From a virus: 48,026 nt of DNA. The notes below the pieces were generated by a model. It worked only from the letters and a program-made list of their open reading frames with translations, was not told the origin of the DNA and ran no database searches. The stretch is taken from positions 1 through 48,026 of IMG/VR virus record IMGVR_UViG_3300030329_003604; one strand, given 5' to 3'. Shown here one piece after another: positions 47,454-48,026 of this stretch (position 1 is its first letter; each line of letters starts with the position of its first letter). Position numbers and translations under genes: made by a program.

Positions 47454-47903
47454 ATGCCAACTGTTAAGTGCCGTAAGTGTTACGAGGTTTTTGAAGTTCG
47501 TGCCGATGCGGAATGGGTCACGTGCAAGTCGTGTGACTATCATTTTCACACTGACCTCAGAAAACAGCTTCGCCATTCAAAGAAAGAGAAAAAACGACGT
47601 GCTAGGAGTCGTGACACCGACATAGGTTTCTTAGGGCTATTCGTTTTCGTGGTTGTTTTCTTTCTGGCGGTCGCCGCTGACTTTGCTGCCGTTAGAGCAG
47701 TGCAATCTCCCAATTCCGACTTTGCAAAACCGTTTTTTGGATTATTGTTTTCAATCGTTGCTCTGCCTCATGCGACTGTTGGGGCCTACGCCGCTGCATG
47801 TTTTACACGGTTAAGGATCGTTGATGGAGGAGCAGCGTATGCAGGCATATATCTGATGGGCTGGGCGTTTATTGGACTTCTTTGTTTGGCTGCCGCTAAC
47901 TAG
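47454..47903 (+). CDS. Zinc-ribbon three-pass membrane protein (moron)
   Basis: 149 residues, ATG 47454 after GAGGAGGATG. Zinc ribbon C6, C9, C24, C27 (CRKC, CKSC), a very basic linker (38-53), then three membrane segments (about 57-79, 94-118, 126-147). Plus strand, between portal C-terminus and the 105-residue late gene, overlapping the portal-like stop by eight bases. Same style as the genes at 43443, 1658 and 23434. Confidence 0.75.
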   Translation: MPTVKCRKCYEVFEVRADAEWVTCKSCDYHFHTDLRKQLRHSKKEKKRRARSRDTDIGFLGLFVFVVVFFLAVAADFAAVRAVQSPNSDFAKPFFGLLFSIVALPHATVGAYAAACFTRLRIVDGGAAYAGIYLMGWAFIGLLCLAAAN

Positions 47904-48026
47904 CCTTCTCCCGTCCCATCATTCCCATCTGTTGTTCGTTAGGTTGACCGCCTTGCAGTAGCTGTTGCATCACGTTGCTTCTGGCTTTGTCTGTGCCGCC
48001 GGTTGAAACACTCTTGCGTACTGACT
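47896..48026 (-). CDS. C-terminal end of a late gene, probably the portal
   Basis: Frame open from the window edge, last residues VMQQLLQGGQPNEQQMGMMG then REKAS and TAG at 47898-47896. The Gln/Met-rich end preceded by SVSTGGTDKARSN resembles the C-terminus of podoviral portals. The portal begun at 1629 runs off the other edge in the same orientation. A direct join of base 1 to 48026 is out of frame, so one base (or 3n+1) would be missing between them. Confidence 0.55.
   Translation of the reverse strand, partial: SVRKSVSTGGTDKARSNVMQQLLQGGQPNEQQMGMMGREKAS

Overview
The window holds nearly a whole genome of a temperate podovirus-like phage (short tail, internal ejection proteins) of about 48 kb. 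Evidence: a terminase, portal, scaffold, capsid, tail adaptor, tail nozzle and three very large ejection-type proteins lie in one orientation, together with a Sak4/RecB-type recombination set, a primase-helicase, an anti-restriction protein and a tyrosine integrase. The host is bacterial (sigma70-like promoters, Shine-Dalgarno sites, a tRNA-like att core). A marine or planctomycete host is only a guess from the style of the virion proteins.

Layout. (1) Late operon, minus strand. It runs from 7687 down to 1 and, after what looks like a circular join inside the portal gene, from 48026 down to 24011. In transcription order: small proteins and three beta-rich virion proteins (7687-5022), putative small terminase (4634), a tiny membrane protein coupled to TerL (4059-2069), portal (1629 to the edge; probable C-terminus at 48026-47896), a conserved unknown, scaffold, major capsid protein, decoration protein, tail adaptor, small virion proteins, tail nozzle, proteins of 1631, 914 and 2256 residues, then a lysis-like set of small membrane proteins ending at 24011. 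I see no clear endolysin. (2) Early/accessory operon, plus strand, 8170-10976: ardA, small unknowns, a small serine recombinase and an XRE regulator. It is driven by a strong promoter flanked by two palindromes, and each of three genes is preceded by a folded RNA element plus a conserved ribosome-binding leader. (3) Replication/recombination operon, minus strand, 17521-10944: HTH protein, RecB-like nuclease in permuted order, Sak4 ATPase, SSB-like protein, replication protein, primase-helicase, zinc protein with a probable frameshift, resolvase-like nuclease, DUF3310 protein and a cytosine-methyltransferase-like protein. (4) Lysogeny/accessory genes, plus strand, 17686-23994: a 527-residue unknown, a small-gene cluster, excisionase, and integrase carrying a probable attP inside its coding sequence.

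Scattered in the late operon are isolated plus-strand genes (1658, 4667, 43443, 43952, 47454; a related gene at 23434). They encode small membrane proteins, most with a zinc ribbon. Two sit in cassettes with identical 46-bp and 36-bp flanks but different contents. These look like swappable lysogenic-conversion genes and are, with the internal attP, the most novel part of the window.
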